Part shown: piece after piece, positions 51,001 through 62,331 of the stretch
Position numbering within the stretch: position 1 is the stretch's first letter
Layout of the letters: every line of letters begins with the position of its first letter
From: Lineus longissimus
Taxonomy: Eukaryota; Nemertea; Pilidiophora; Heteronemertea; Lineidae
NCBI RefSeq assembly: GCF_910592395.1
Contig: NC_088311.1
Location: 9,364,501 to 9,428,500 of the forward strand
Reading direction: 5' to 3'
DNA length: 64,000 nt
Translations under genes and position numbers: made by a program
Notes under the pieces: generated by a model
The model's database searches: none
Seen by the model: the letters and a program-made list of their open reading frames with translations, nothing else
Told to the model about the DNA's origin: nothing

Positions 51001-54000
51001 GATGTCATGGAACACCGTCACTTCACAAAATTCCTATGTACTGTAGAAATCTTTTTCTCGGTGGATTTAAACCGTTTCTGCTGGAGACATAGGCATGAAA
51101 ATTTTAGAGATGATGAGGTTGGTTGTGTACCTGATGGTCGCCACGGTCCTAGCTGCCTGAGAGCCTCCTGGATTGTTGCCACACGTTTTATGATTGCGAA
51201 TTGCCGTGGTCTACCATCCATCTGATGCTAGTACCTGGTGGTCGGAAAATGTAGTGTATTTGACGTCGGGAAACACGCGTAATGCCAACACAAATCAGCG
51301 GGATCGGCTGATATTTTGCAAATTACTGAAGTCCGATTCTGTCGAACTACGAGGAATGAATTTCCAATTGTAAAATACGTCTTCTGAGTGTGTTATACTG
51401 TGCGTATAGAAAAAAGACGTGTACTTTTTGTACCATGATCTGCGAGCGTTTTAGTTTTGCGGATTTTCTCGATTCGTGAAAATAAAAATGCATTTTTGAA
51501 TTAATCTGATGAGGAAGTTCATGATATACATTGTATAACTACGGTGATATTTCCCTTGCAGTTCTGCCAGCCTCTTGGTCTGTTCTATGCGACCAAAGAT
51601 GACGAAATGATTGCGATCGCCATCCAGCTGTACCAGGAAAAGGGAGATCAGAATCCAGTAAGAAATTTCGAGGTCAAATCCCCATGAAGTTAGAGAGTAG
51701 AAATTGCACATAACATGAACTTTGGAAAGCTAAAACATTTAATTGCTTACTGACATTAGTAAACTTTGTGTATGGTGGGGTAGAACACAACCAAATTGCA
51801 TACATTTTCGTGAATGCTGGGATTCTTATCGAATTTTACAGAAGTGTAGTCCTATATCTTGTCAATGTCATCAGTGAATTTGAAAAAGTTCCAATGATAC
51901 TAAATTCTTTTAATAGCCTTTTCATGCGACATATCAGAATTTGACAAAAAACGCGGCCGTGTTTACTGCCTATGAGAGAATATCTTTCCGACGCTATAAA
52001 ATCTAGACATCTTGCTATGCCATTATATGATCCCCTGAATAAAATGCCCAAATCACGTAATTCTCAGTGAGGCCTTTATGTTTATTCCTTTATGGTAACC
52101 GTCATATAGCAGGCCTTATTCCTAAATACACTCAATCAATATCTGAGCGTATTTTTTGAAACAATCCAAAGGCCCACTATGTGAGGATGCATTAAAATGA
52201 GACTTTTAAACTACACATTTGTAAATATCTCACTTTCCGCCTGAATACTTGCAGGTGTTTCTTCCGAATGACGACGCTAACCTGTGGACGATGGTGAAGC
52301 TTTGGTACAACATGGCGGATTCAAATCACCACCAAGCTGAGACCCATCTAGGTAACTGAAAAATAGGCAGGTTCTGCAACCCGCTGGAAGAGACGAACTG
52401 CGAAGAGTGTCTGCGTAATTTTTCGACGGTGGTTTTTTGAAAGGCTGTGGCTATTCCTACGACGATCCGTAATGCATTTTACATTAAAACTACTGACTAT
52501 TCTTAGGACGATCTTTTTCGCCTTTAGGCCGGTCTACACTAGAAAACGTGAACCAACAATTGTTGGCCAACATCGTGTTGGGCCTTGTTTGCAGAGGCAT
52601 GTTTGCTCTTGTTGCCAGTGTGGACGGGTCGAAAAACAAGTGAAAACATCAGCAAACTTGTTGGACAATGTTAGGCCATGCACCTTCTGAAAAACATGTT
52701 GGTTGGTGTTGGGCAATGAGCAGCCAATCAGGGAACAGATTTGGATCATGTAATGGAGCTACTTGGACAAAATGGCAGCCTCAATGAAATATAGAGAATG
52801 GCAATTTCAAGAAATTAAAATTTAATTTCGGAATACGAAAAGCTTCATCCATCCGCAGGAAATTCTTGAGGCTTTTGGGGACTGAGGCCCTTAACTCTTG
52901 AAGGAGGCAGTGATAGGCCCCATGCCTTTCCCTAAGGAGGATCATGCCCTGGTCCACAAGCATGGCTTTTGTCGGTTGCGGCGGCAACGGCGGTTAATCA
53001 CAACTGAAAGAATTGCTGCTGAAGCATGCTTTCTTCCTGTGGTTCTCCATTGTTTTAAAGAAAAATGGAGAGAAATGACAGATTTTCCCTCCAAATTGCC
53101 CTCAAATTCATGCCAAACACGGCCAAACTTAGCCGAACTTTTGTTTGACAATGTTTACCTGTCTTTGATAGTGTGGACGTGTCCCCAAACATTCGCCAAC
53201 ATGATGTTGGCTCATGTTGGCCAATGTTGGCGAATGTTTGCTAGTGTAGACTATTACTCCTATAGCATCAAACCCTTACCGTAACCCTTCCCTTACACTA
53301 GTCTTATCTCCCTAATCCTCAGTTCAATCTCTAAAATCACATAAATCCTAAGTTTTTAAAGTTACGACAAGTCGTAAGAATACGCACATTGTTTTGAAAA
53401 GTTCCCTAGTATTTATACTATTCTCAACATTTCGCCATTTGAATCGCAACTTCCCCTCTATTTTGTCAATCCTACAGGGAACACCCATCTGAAAGCGGAA
53501 GGTGCAAGCATTTGCACTCACAGGAACCTGTCGCCGTCTCACCCAGTCTTCAAGATCCTCGCCCCGCACTTTCTGCACATCATGGCTATAAACAAGTGAG
53601 TACATGTAGATTGGTACACCATGATGTTAGAGTGGTACTTTATCCATAACGGTAATTGATACCAAAATTTGATTTGAGTCACACAGCAACATATTTTCAG
53701 ATTGGGTTAAGAATTGGCCATTTTATTTTAAATAACAGTTCTCGTCTATTGAAGGAAACCTTTCAGTCGTGGTTAAGAGAAGTGCATCTAATATCATTGG
53801 TCGCAGCGTGTGCGCTTGAAACGAACTCGACGCTTTTCTTCATTAGTAAACACTACACTATTAAAAGCAGTTTCTAACTTCTAGTCAGATAACAGCGACG
53901 TCACAACATGGACGGCGATAATGGCAATGGGAAACATACAGTAGAATATGTGATCATCTTACCCGGCCCCGAGTTAGTATTCCCTTTCACAAAAGGTTAA

Positions 54001-57000
54001 TTGGGTTTGTTACGTGTAGGTTGAATTTATCTATTTTTTAGATTCGGAAAGAAACCCTCACGGAGACCAGCAACAACATATCTTCCGTTCTGACTATGAA
54101 ACCACATATTGCTATCAGTTTATATTCAACACCTTTTACATACAGCATCATAATCATCTTTTTTTCAGGTTAGCTTTAACCACTCTCCTATCTGAAAACG
54201 GCGTTATAAACTCATTCTTCGCTGCCGGCTTGGACGGAGTGACGACATTGTTTAAGGGGTAAGACAGTACAGTTGCAATGATATAAACCTAACTAGGTCA
54301 ATCGATTTCTCTCGATACATAGCCACTGTTGATGACACTAGAAAAGGTGTAATTGATTTGGTTGTCGAATTCCCAGTACCCACTTCCGAAATCTTCGATC
54401 CTGGGCAGGCATGTGCTTGTTCGTTGTTGGTTGAACTCAGTGGAGTACTCGCTTCGCCATCTTCTCTTGTGCAATGAGTCTTCCCGCTGCACTCGCAACA
54501 TTGCGCAGGCAAAGTGGCGCTGCCGGCCGCGGTGAGATTAGGAAGGAAAGAGTCCTTCACTTTAATGCAAATGACATTCTTTTCATCCTTTATTATCAAG
54601 TCTGGCAATGTAGTCATGCAGAAAAGGGCAAGTCTTCTCCCAGAATTGGGTTTTCTGAAAATTCTGACATTTCTAATCTAACGATATCAACTGACTTACA
54701 GGACCGACCGCTTCCGTCTAAACGTCGACAGTCACTTACCAAACGACGTAAAGGCCCGTGGGGTGAGTCAATTAATTAAGCACTGGCTATATTGCCGACT
54801 AAAATTTCGAAACAAATTACTCTGTAGACAACTATTCAACTAAAGAATCAGTGATCTTTAGGGGATGCAAACAGTTTTATAAACACGACTACGTGTAGAA
54901 AGCTGTACGATTGAGATACCGGTGATTCTCCACTCAGCATGTTTGGAAAATAATACTGCTTCATAGAAAATCTACCATAATCGTGGGATAGTTGTTTCTG
55001 CGATCTACGACGTGCGCTCTACCTCGACATTCATCATTCGGTCTATTCACGTAAACACGACAACAATATTCTACAATGCACTGATAGCTTATTACCGGCA
55101 CCAACAACATCTAAATGAAATTGAAATAATGAAGTGTCAAAAGCATTCCTATATATACACTTTATGGTTTACACATTCTGCCTCAAAGCGCGCTTTCTTC
55201 TGTTTCCCCGACCTAATCCAGAAAACTTTTCTGCTGAAATCAAGGAACATCAGTACTGCCAGTGCGGGGTGCTACACTTTTCAATTTTCCCAGGCCAGTT
55301 GAAGGTGCCAAGTGGCACTGGCCGAGCTTCGAACCCACGATCTTCCAATCACATGTCAAACGCTATTCAACTATGACACCATGCTTCCCATTTGGTCTAA
55401 ACATATCAATGTACTGACAAGATTCATCTTTTTATAGATGGACGACCCCGAGGTTTTGAGAAACTACCCTTACCGTGACGACGCTATGCTCTCGTGGAAC
55501 GCCCTCCACAAATATGTGAAGAGTACAGTAGCACTTTACTATGGTAGGTGCAGTTTTTAAACGCGTATACTGTTTGCGGGAGGGGAGCGAGAACGGTTGA
55601 ATGAGACAACTTAAACTGATCATTGAGAATTATTAAAGGTAAAAAACCAGGCCAAATATATTTCAGCCAGCTTGCTATTAGACATAGGTCATCATTTGCC
55701 CTATTTTCAACTCCTCTAGAGAGCGACAAGATTGTACAGGAAGATCATGAGATACAACAATGGGGCAAGGAATTGGTCGCTCCTGTTTGCGACGGCGGAA
55801 TTGGAATGAGAGGCGTCCCGGGAAACGGAAAGTTCGAAACCGTCGCAGACCTGGTCGAAACTATCACCTGCATCATCTACCTCTGCAGTGTGAAGCACGC
55901 GGCGGTCAATTTCTCGCAGTACGATGAGTACGGATTTCCCGCTACCCGTCCGGCGCACCTGATGGGAGAACCGCCTAAGAATAAGGTAGGTTGGTTTGAG
56001 TAACGGCCGGTGCAACATCAAGTCTCTAGAATTCATGCAAATATATTTACCCACGTTTTAAGGGTTGTCGCCTACATATCATTGTGTCGGGCTTCGGTAG
56101 TGAGCTTTCGCTATCCCGTGGCGAGAACTGATTACCGAGGATGACTCTAACCCACTTGATTATGTGTATGATTTTATATTTGGATAAGCTGTTAGTGACA
56201 TTTTGTACCCGGTACTGGTATTTTGATTATTGAAATATGGTCAATTGTATAGTCACGATATTATCAAGCTAGTCCCTTTTTTCGCCTAAATTGCATTTTG
56301 AGACGGCCCCTTAGGGTGAAATTACAGTATGTTAAAAATATACGTACATCGCTTATTAATGCTTATTTAAACAGTGTTTTTCAATTGGTTCAATTCAAAG
56401 CCGGCGTGTATGTAACAGTAACCGTCCACCAACTTAAAAGTCTGTATCATTGGGAATGCAATTTTTTTGCAGGACCCACTCACGGAAGGACAGATATTGG
56501 CGGCGCTTCCCGATAAAGTGAAAGGTTTGACATTGGCTGCAGTCGCGAAAGTCCTATCCATGAGAGCTACGCAACCACTTGGGTATTTTGAGACGACCTA
56601 TCTGTACGACCAAAGGGCACTGGAAATTGCAAGCGAGTAAGTGTATATGAAACATTCTTCCGCGAAAGCTCAAAAAGGGTCATTCGAGATAATTCAAAAC
56701 TACGAAATTCAGAACTCGACCGCGAAATTGAAAGTTTGACTTCGAGATTAAAAACTTGAAACCAACCAATTAGAACAACGCGTTTGGCATAGGCAGGTCA
56801 GAACCAGGATCACGTGATGTGTGCATTTCGCCTTGCGTATGCATCTTTGCCTATTCTCGATGAGATTCGGCTTGTGTTTCCAGAGGTTTTTGAATGAAAT
56901 TAACATGTGTTTAGAAAATGGTAGGAATGACCGATCTCATTTTGCACTGCCATCTTGACGATCGCGTACTAATGTGAATATTACATATAGTACGATAGCT

Positions 57001-57516
57001 ATATATCCTAAAACGTAGAAGGGTAAAGAATATCACAACATTTCGGAGGCTATACTGATTTGCCAGCCAATATAATGTATCGGAATATATACTGCTTGCC
57101 ATTGGTCAGTTTTTAGTTCAAGTAATGAATTTCGAATCGCTAATAAGCTTTTCTGGGCTTTCGTAATCTTCACTGTCTTCTTCGTATATCAAATATGACA
57201 TCGAATTTGCATCTGATAGTGATCCAAAAGTGTCGAACTTATTACAGAATACTCATGATAGAACTTATTTCAAATGCACATCTGTCTGGTTATTTGTGCA
57301 ATTTTGAAATAAATGTAGATGCGTTCAAATTCCATTAGGCGAGTTGCTCGTGACTCCTTCGGTGTTAACTCGATCCGTTTCTACTGTTGTGTTTATTTCA
57401 GTTTGCGTGAGGACCTCTTGAAAGCAAGTCAAGTCATCAAGGAGAGAAACAAGACGAGGACATACCTGTACGACATCTGTGATCCAACTTTCATTCCAAA
57501 TTCTATCAGCATTTGA
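48083..57516 (+). CDS. Lipoxygenase C (PLAT + iron lipoxygenase), 13 coding exons, 676 aa
   Basis: Exons: 48083-48622, 48867-49001, 50090-50187, 50791-50935, 51562-51657, 52255-52351, 53478-53595, 54169-54258, 54702-54762, 55438-55543, 55720-55985, 56473-56636, 57402-57516. Lengths and phases are identical to A and B, and the product is complete at 676 residues. Iron ligands are His364 and His369 (HHQAETH), His555 and Asn559 (KHAAVNF), and Ile676. Ala407 is kept. Exon 8 has its own version (residues 410-440: LALTTLLSENGVINSFFAAG...). In exon 13 it has KASQVI and DPTFIPNSISI. An in-frame ATG at 48017 would add 22 residues, but the frame is not conserved upstream in A and B, so 48083 is preferred. 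Intron 6 holds a Harbinger-type element and intron 2 a LINE fragment. Confidence 0.95.
49703..49970 (-). mobile_element. LINE polymerase C-terminal fragment (unit C intron 2)
   Basis: The minus strand encodes an open tail reading LGHAIRAKGSLAKTIW, EGSRKRGRPKRWW, EQTGL and QWRLTAV, then a stop. This is the well-known C-terminal motif set of non-LTR retrotransposon polymerases. Only the 3' end of the element is present. It is the less damaged counterpart of 38263-38520. Confidence 0.88.
52532..53251 (-). mobile_element. PIF/Harbinger-type DNA transposon remnant in lipoxygenase C intron 6
   Basis: The ends GTCTACACTAGAAAAC and GTTTGCTAGTGTAGAC form terminal inverted repeats, followed inward by subterminal repeats of GTTGGCCAA(C/T) type. 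On the minus strand (52781-52987) a frame reads YHCLLQELRASVPKSLKNFL then RMDEAF, matching the usual start of Harbinger transposases. The rest of the transposase is missing, so this is a non-autonomous deletion derivative of about 720 bp. It is absent from copies A and B. A 3-bp target duplication could not be fixed. Confidence 0.75.
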
Positions 57517-57886
57517 TCAGGTTTATCAATCATTACGGACACAATATATGCGCCAAGCGGCGATTTTGGAGTGACATGCAGTATGTTAAGTTAAACAAAT
57601 CACTTTTGGTAAATGCAACAATCATATATTTTGTTTCTAACACCATTTGGATACACGGGCCGAAAGTTCAATTGCTATATCTGACCGAAGTGTGAGGGAG
57701 ATTTGACATTATCACGTAGTATGAATAACTAGAAATTAGGCCACTATTAGGTCAGGAGGGCTTGAAACACTCAATCTAAACACACATTTTCTATCATTCC
57801 AGTTTTTAGCACCACAGATAGAGGTTGTCATAGTGCATCGAGTTCAAGTGAGAGCACCTTCTGGTTTCTCCTTGAATCCCCTGATC

Positions 57887-58367
57887 GATTTCTGTGGAGA
57901 CTGGGAAAAAAATATGATATCCCAAAAGCGCTTTGAACAGGAAAACATGGAAAAGCGCTATATAAGAACTCAATATATTATTGTCTATATATCAATACTG
58001 GAAGTGGTAAAAGTCTCTTTATGTCTACTACCGCCTTAACCGCTTGATGAAATCTCCTAATTTTTTTATTTCTGTGGGAACGGGAAAATAATATGATATC
58101 CCAAAAGCGCTTTGAACAGGAAAACATGGAAAAGCGCTATATAAGAACTCAATATGTTATTGTCTATATATCAATACTGGAAGTGGTAAAAGTCACTTTA
58201 TGTCTACGACCGCCTTAACCGCTTGATGGAATCTCCTAATTTTTCGATTTCTGTGGAGACCGGGAAAATAATATGATATCCCAAAAGCGCTTTGAACAGC
58301 GAAACATGGAAAAACGCTATATAAGAACTCAATATGTTATTGTCTATATATCAATACTAGAACTGGT
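57887..58367. repeat. 180-bp tandem array, 2.7 copies
   Basis: Units start at 57887, about 58066 and 58245 (GATTTCTGTGG), with GATATCCCAAAAGCGCTTTG at 57916, 58095 and 58275. Each unit contains AGCGCTATATAAGAACTC, a TATA-like word preceded by AGCGCT. It lies just beyond the end of unit C. The copies differ by only a few bases. Confidence 0.9.
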
Positions 58368-58856
58368 GAATCGAACTTTCTGTAATAAGCTGCTGCCTCC
58401 AGACTTCAATTTCTTGTCTTTTAGGTTTCAGGGACAAAGGCTGTTATCGGTAGTGTTCTTCGCTTCCTCCATTCCGTCAAATGGATACTTTGTTGTCTGT
58501 CTTCAATAAATACTTTAAAAGTTATATTTGGTTTTTGTTTGCTTTCTACAGTTCCAATCACAATTTAAAAATTGTCATCATTGGTGCGTCATAGAGAGGT
58601 TAGCGCGTCACTGGTGCGTTATTGGCGTGGAACTCAGCGCGCAGCTCGCGCATACGTTGCGCGTCACAATGACGCGAAGAAGGATGGATATCATTTGTAA
58701 TTTGGACTGTATATTTCCGTCCTGTATATATTGGGTTGTGCAGCGATCGAGAAAATTAACTATATTTGGCACTTTCAAACAGTTTGCATATATTTCCCTT
58801 TAATCTTGGCGAACAGATTTCCCTCCATATATTAGTCAGTTTAATGAACGGGCACA

Positions 58857-59034
58857 TTCTTCAGCACCGGAACAAATGATCCAGTTCTCATCATGCGGAA
58901 CATTGACTTGAATCATCGGCGCTGTCCCACTGCCAGTCTGAGCGGAAGGCTGTCTCAAACCTAAAGGTGACAACAGATAAAAATAAGATAAAAAACTACA
59001 TGTAGATTTATTAAAGGACCATTGGTATTATTAA
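58857..59034. repeat. Direct repeat copy 1, downstream of lipoxygenase C
   Basis: Matches 59498-59671 (CTTCAGCACCGGAACAAATG, CTGTCTCAAACC, ACTACATGTAGATTTATTAA). On the minus strand both copies keep a short frame ending near ENWIICSGAEE. It runs into an R1 repeat on its right side. Confidence 0.8.
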
Positions 59035-59146
59035 GGGCAATATTTCCCAGTTTTCGACTGCACAGTAACCTCCTTATCTACATCAGTAGTTTCCATCAAC
59101 GAATTGTACAAACAAAAGGAAAAATTCAAAATCTGACTGAATTGTT
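59016..59146. repeat. Dispersed repeat family R1, partial copy
   Basis: Contains GGACCATTGGTATTATTAAG and TAGTTTCCATCAACGAATTG, matching the left part of the copy at 61590-61856. Confidence 0.65.
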
Positions 59147-59310
59147 CAAATGGCGATATGATTAAAACTATTCGATGCATGTACATTGAAAGTACACTGC
59201 ATTCATATGGTTCATCATTTATATTCGGTCAGCGGGATCATCAGCAAACTACTACATAGAACACAAATGGTGCAATGTGGCTAAAGGCTGCTTTTGCCTG
59301 AGGAGAAGGA

Positions 59311-59361
59311 ATCAGGCTTGTGTTTCCAGAGGTTTTTGAATGAAATTAACATGTGTTTATT
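59311..59361. repeat. Stray piece of lipoxygenase intron 12 sequence
   Basis: About 50 bases (GGCTTGTGTTTCCAGAGG, TTTTTGAATGAAATTAACAT) match 56866-56915 in lipoxygenase C intron 12 and the corresponding A/B introns. This is either a relic of a further duplication or a shared dispersed repeat. Confidence 0.6.
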
Positions 59362-59497
59362 TTTATTATCGAACATTGTATCTACGTGTACATTAAGGTA
59401 TTTTTTGGTTCGACATTTGGAAGCTGTATAACATGCAATGCGAGATACCAATTTAAACAATATTACACGAGCTCGTGCTCCATCGAATTGTTTATGG

Positions 59498-59671
59498 TTC
59501 TTCAGCACCGGAACAAATGATCCAGTTCTCATCATTCGGAACATTGACTTGAATCATCGGCGCTGTCCCACTGCCGGTCGGAGCGGAAGGCTGTCTCAAA
59601 CCAAAAGGTGACAACTGCCCAAGATAGAAAACTACATGTAGATTTATTAAAGGACCATTGGTATTATTAAA
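59498..59671. repeat. Direct repeat copy 2
   Basis: Second copy of 58857-59034. On the minus strand a possible acceptor (CTTGGGCAG) precedes a 42-codon frame ending in stop (LSPFGLRQPSAPTGSG..., ENWIICSGAEEP). Copy 1 keeps the frame but not the acceptor. I do not call it a gene. Confidence 0.8.
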
Positions 59672-59687
59672 GGCCACGACTCCTGCT
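59651..59687. repeat. Dispersed repeat family R1, left-end fragment
   Basis: Short copy of the GGACCATTGGTATTATTAAA start of the family, at the right edge of direct repeat copy 2. Confidence 0.5.
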
Positions 59688-59939
59688 TTTATGATTGCAT
59701 GACATGTACAGATCCTCAAAGAGTAGACTTAAAGCTCCGCATTAAATCAAGTTTGATCAAAATTGAAGCACCCAGTCCAGAGATAAAGCAAGATTAACTG
59801 TTTTGTTTACATGTTATGTAACAGCCTTGGTTAGGTTTCTAAGTGAAGTCAGGCTGCAAGTTTACTGACATAGATCAGACTGATGTTTGATTTCCTACTA
59901 ATATTATCAGTGCAGTGCCCTAGTAAGCGCGCAGCGCCT

Positions 59940-61010
59940 TTAGGTTGGGGGGAAACCCCCCAAACCCCCTGGTTGGGAACCTGCTATAGTTCCTTCCGCC
60001 ATTTTTTTGTTTTGATAGACAGTTTTCTCCGTGTATCTCTTTAGCAGTAACTCAATTCCATCATCATAATAACCGGCAAAGATATGGACTATGTCCGGAC
60101 TATCGTTCTCTGGCACTCTGGCAAATTCTAATGTAAAGTGCAAGCTCTATTGAACTCGCGCAACTGTCGACATGGAGAGCCCCCCCCCCCCCCCACCCCC
60201 GTCCTTCTGACATGTTTTAGCCAGTGCATTGGGGGAAGGCCCCTCAAACCCCCTATTGGCCTCTCAATAAGTCCTTCCGAGCTGCTTACCCGGGGCGCTC
60301 GAGTGGAACCCCCAAATCTTCATGATGGTGCAGTCCTTTGACACGTTTAACCCAGAGCGAGGAAGAGGTACTACTTTGATGGTTCCCTAACTCCAACCCT
60401 CAACCATCATTATCCATCCTTTTCTACTGGCATGATATTGGCAAGACTGCCAAGAGGTCGTACTGGTGGCTTCCTTGAGACAATTCCTTGTGGTCGTACC
60501 TGGGCAACCAATTCAAGGGGTCAGGGATCAGGTTTTTCCCCCACCAACATGTTGCCGAAAGGTTAATGCATAAAAAATTGGTTGGCAAGGGTTTTTGCAG
60601 GCCAAGAGACTGGAAGACACTTGACTCTTGAGGAACACCAGACTGATGAACAAAGAACCTGAGGAACATAGAACCCTCTTCATACCTGGGAGCATAAAAA
60701 GCCTGCTAGCGAATATTGATTATTCTTTAGAAAAAACCAGAAGATCTGCAAAACCAATAGTACCCCATAAAAACATACATTCCGCCTTAAGGTGTCTTCG
60801 GATCCCACCACGGCCCATGTGGAATTCGTACAAAAGGTTTATTGAAATCTCAACAAAACTTTTTTTCTCAAAACGCTTGCCCGGTTTTTGCTTGATTATT
60901 CGGAATTATATCCATTTTAAGCGTCTTTTGGATATTATTACTAAAGTCTCAAAAATCAAAACAGTGTATGTCGGGGGGAACCCCCCCCCCAACCCCCCAA
61001 AAATTGAAGA
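59940..61010. other. Intergenic stretch with G/C homopolymer palindromes
   Basis: No supported gene. It contains G-run/C-run inverted pairs near 59946-59972 and 60974-60998, and a C run of about 15 at 60182-60196. The word CTATAGTTCCTTCCG near 59984 also starts the 1.16-kb insert in unit A (22702 onward). Chance frames rich in Gly-Pro arise from these runs. Confidence 0.5.
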
Positions 61011-61589
61011 TTGATTAAAAAACAGTGAGAATAATCGTGTGGTTCTCTCTCGGAGCTCAGAATAGTCGAGTTGCTTCATTCGCGCGTTTATCTCTTCTGG
61101 CGGCCATTTTAAGTCAAATTTAAGCCATTTGAAACGAATCCATGGACTTGAGAAACATTGTTTACATTGGATACGTCGTATGCACGTTAACCATAGTAGC
61201 ATTTCGCAGAAAAGCCTTGGGCTTTTCTGCTGCGCACTTATAATGGTATAAATTTGTCTGTATTACCTTACCTCATTATAGGGTATATCGAATGTCAATG
61301 AAAAACAGACTTCATATATCAATTTTAAGAGCATTCATTGATATTTGTCCTCCCAAGTAGGGCAATAGCCTGATCTACATCACAACTTTTGCTGAACCCG
61401 CCGCCTGGCTCTAACAAGCCAGTTGCTAGCCTGATTAGGTAATCAAGTTGTCAAACACATAAATGGCTATATCTTCAAAATGGATGGAGCTAATTGCATT
61501 GGGTTTTCTGTATCATTGTATAAAGTGTTAGGTACACTTTTGAAATCGTCTTACAGCAGAAAATGGCAAAATACCTGGAGTTATGGCCT

Positions 61590-61856
61590 GGGCAATATTA
61601 CCCAGTTGTCGACTGCAGAGTAACCTCCTTATCTACATCAGTAGTTTCCATCAACGAATTGTACAAACAAAAAGGAAATGTTCAAAATCTGACTGAATTA
61701 TCAAGCTTTTCCGATGTTGACTCAAATGTTTACCCTCGATCCTCTCCATATGGAACGATGCACTAGTAAGGCGCTTCCTAGAGCCATGGATCTACCCTGT
61801 GACGACTTGGTGTTGATATTGATTCTTCCGACGTCACACTGATGGCGCTTGATAAC
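61590..61856. repeat. Dispersed repeat family R1, long copy
   Basis: Matches the intron 7 insertions of lipoxygenases A and B over about 270 bp (GGCAATATTACCCAG, TTTTCCGATGTTGACTC, GAGCCATGGATCTACCCTG, GGCGCTTGAT). Confidence 0.75.
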
Positions 61857-62183
61857 CCCGCTACTGTGGCGTTAATGGAAATAACGTTGCGTCGTAATAG
61901 CGGGGTGAAAGCGTTCCAACTGTAAAAATAGCGTGCCAACTATGGTATGCCAACTTTAGAAGTACACAATTGAGGTTATATGCAATAGGAACAGAGATAG
62001 TCAACTTGATAAACGCCATCTGGCGTCTTCCCGATCTAGCTATACACTGTGGTACATGTATCTCCATGGCACACACGTACAGTCAAATCGACAAGTTTTG
62101 AGGTTTTTCGCCTTTACCTGGGAACTACTCGCCGAAATTGGCGACAACTGGCTGATCGGGGATCTTCCTAATTGGTTAGTTAG

Positions 62184-62331
62184 AGGGCCATTGGCATTAT
62201 TGAGGCCATATCATAACCAAGCTGCCCGATGCCCAGCCACCATCCATTGTACAGTAATAGATCCCATCGTTGAATTGCCAAACAAAATGAAGACGAAAAA
62301 TCTAAATCTGACCGCTTTATCACTCTATTAG
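62184..62331. repeat. Dispersed repeat family R1, diverged copy
   Basis: Contains GGGCCATTGGCATTATTGAG, then CCCAGCCACC and GTTGAATTGCCAAACAAAAT, a diverged version of the same family. Confidence 0.5.

Larger units (their letters stand above)
47000..57784 (+). repeat. Tandem duplication unit C (lipoxygenase C), more diverged
   Basis: Similarity to A and B begins near 47000 (GATAAGATATTATCT, matching about 22447 and 36192) and ends near 57784 (GGGCTTGAAACACTC). It lacks the first 2 kb of the A/B units and three A/B insertions. It is clearly more diverged in introns, so it is the oldest split. Confidence 0.85.

Noticed and set aside
52898-53284. 128-codon plus-strand frame in lipoxygenase C intron 6
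   Set aside because: Lies inside the Harbinger remnant on the strand opposite its transposase fragment, with no domain.
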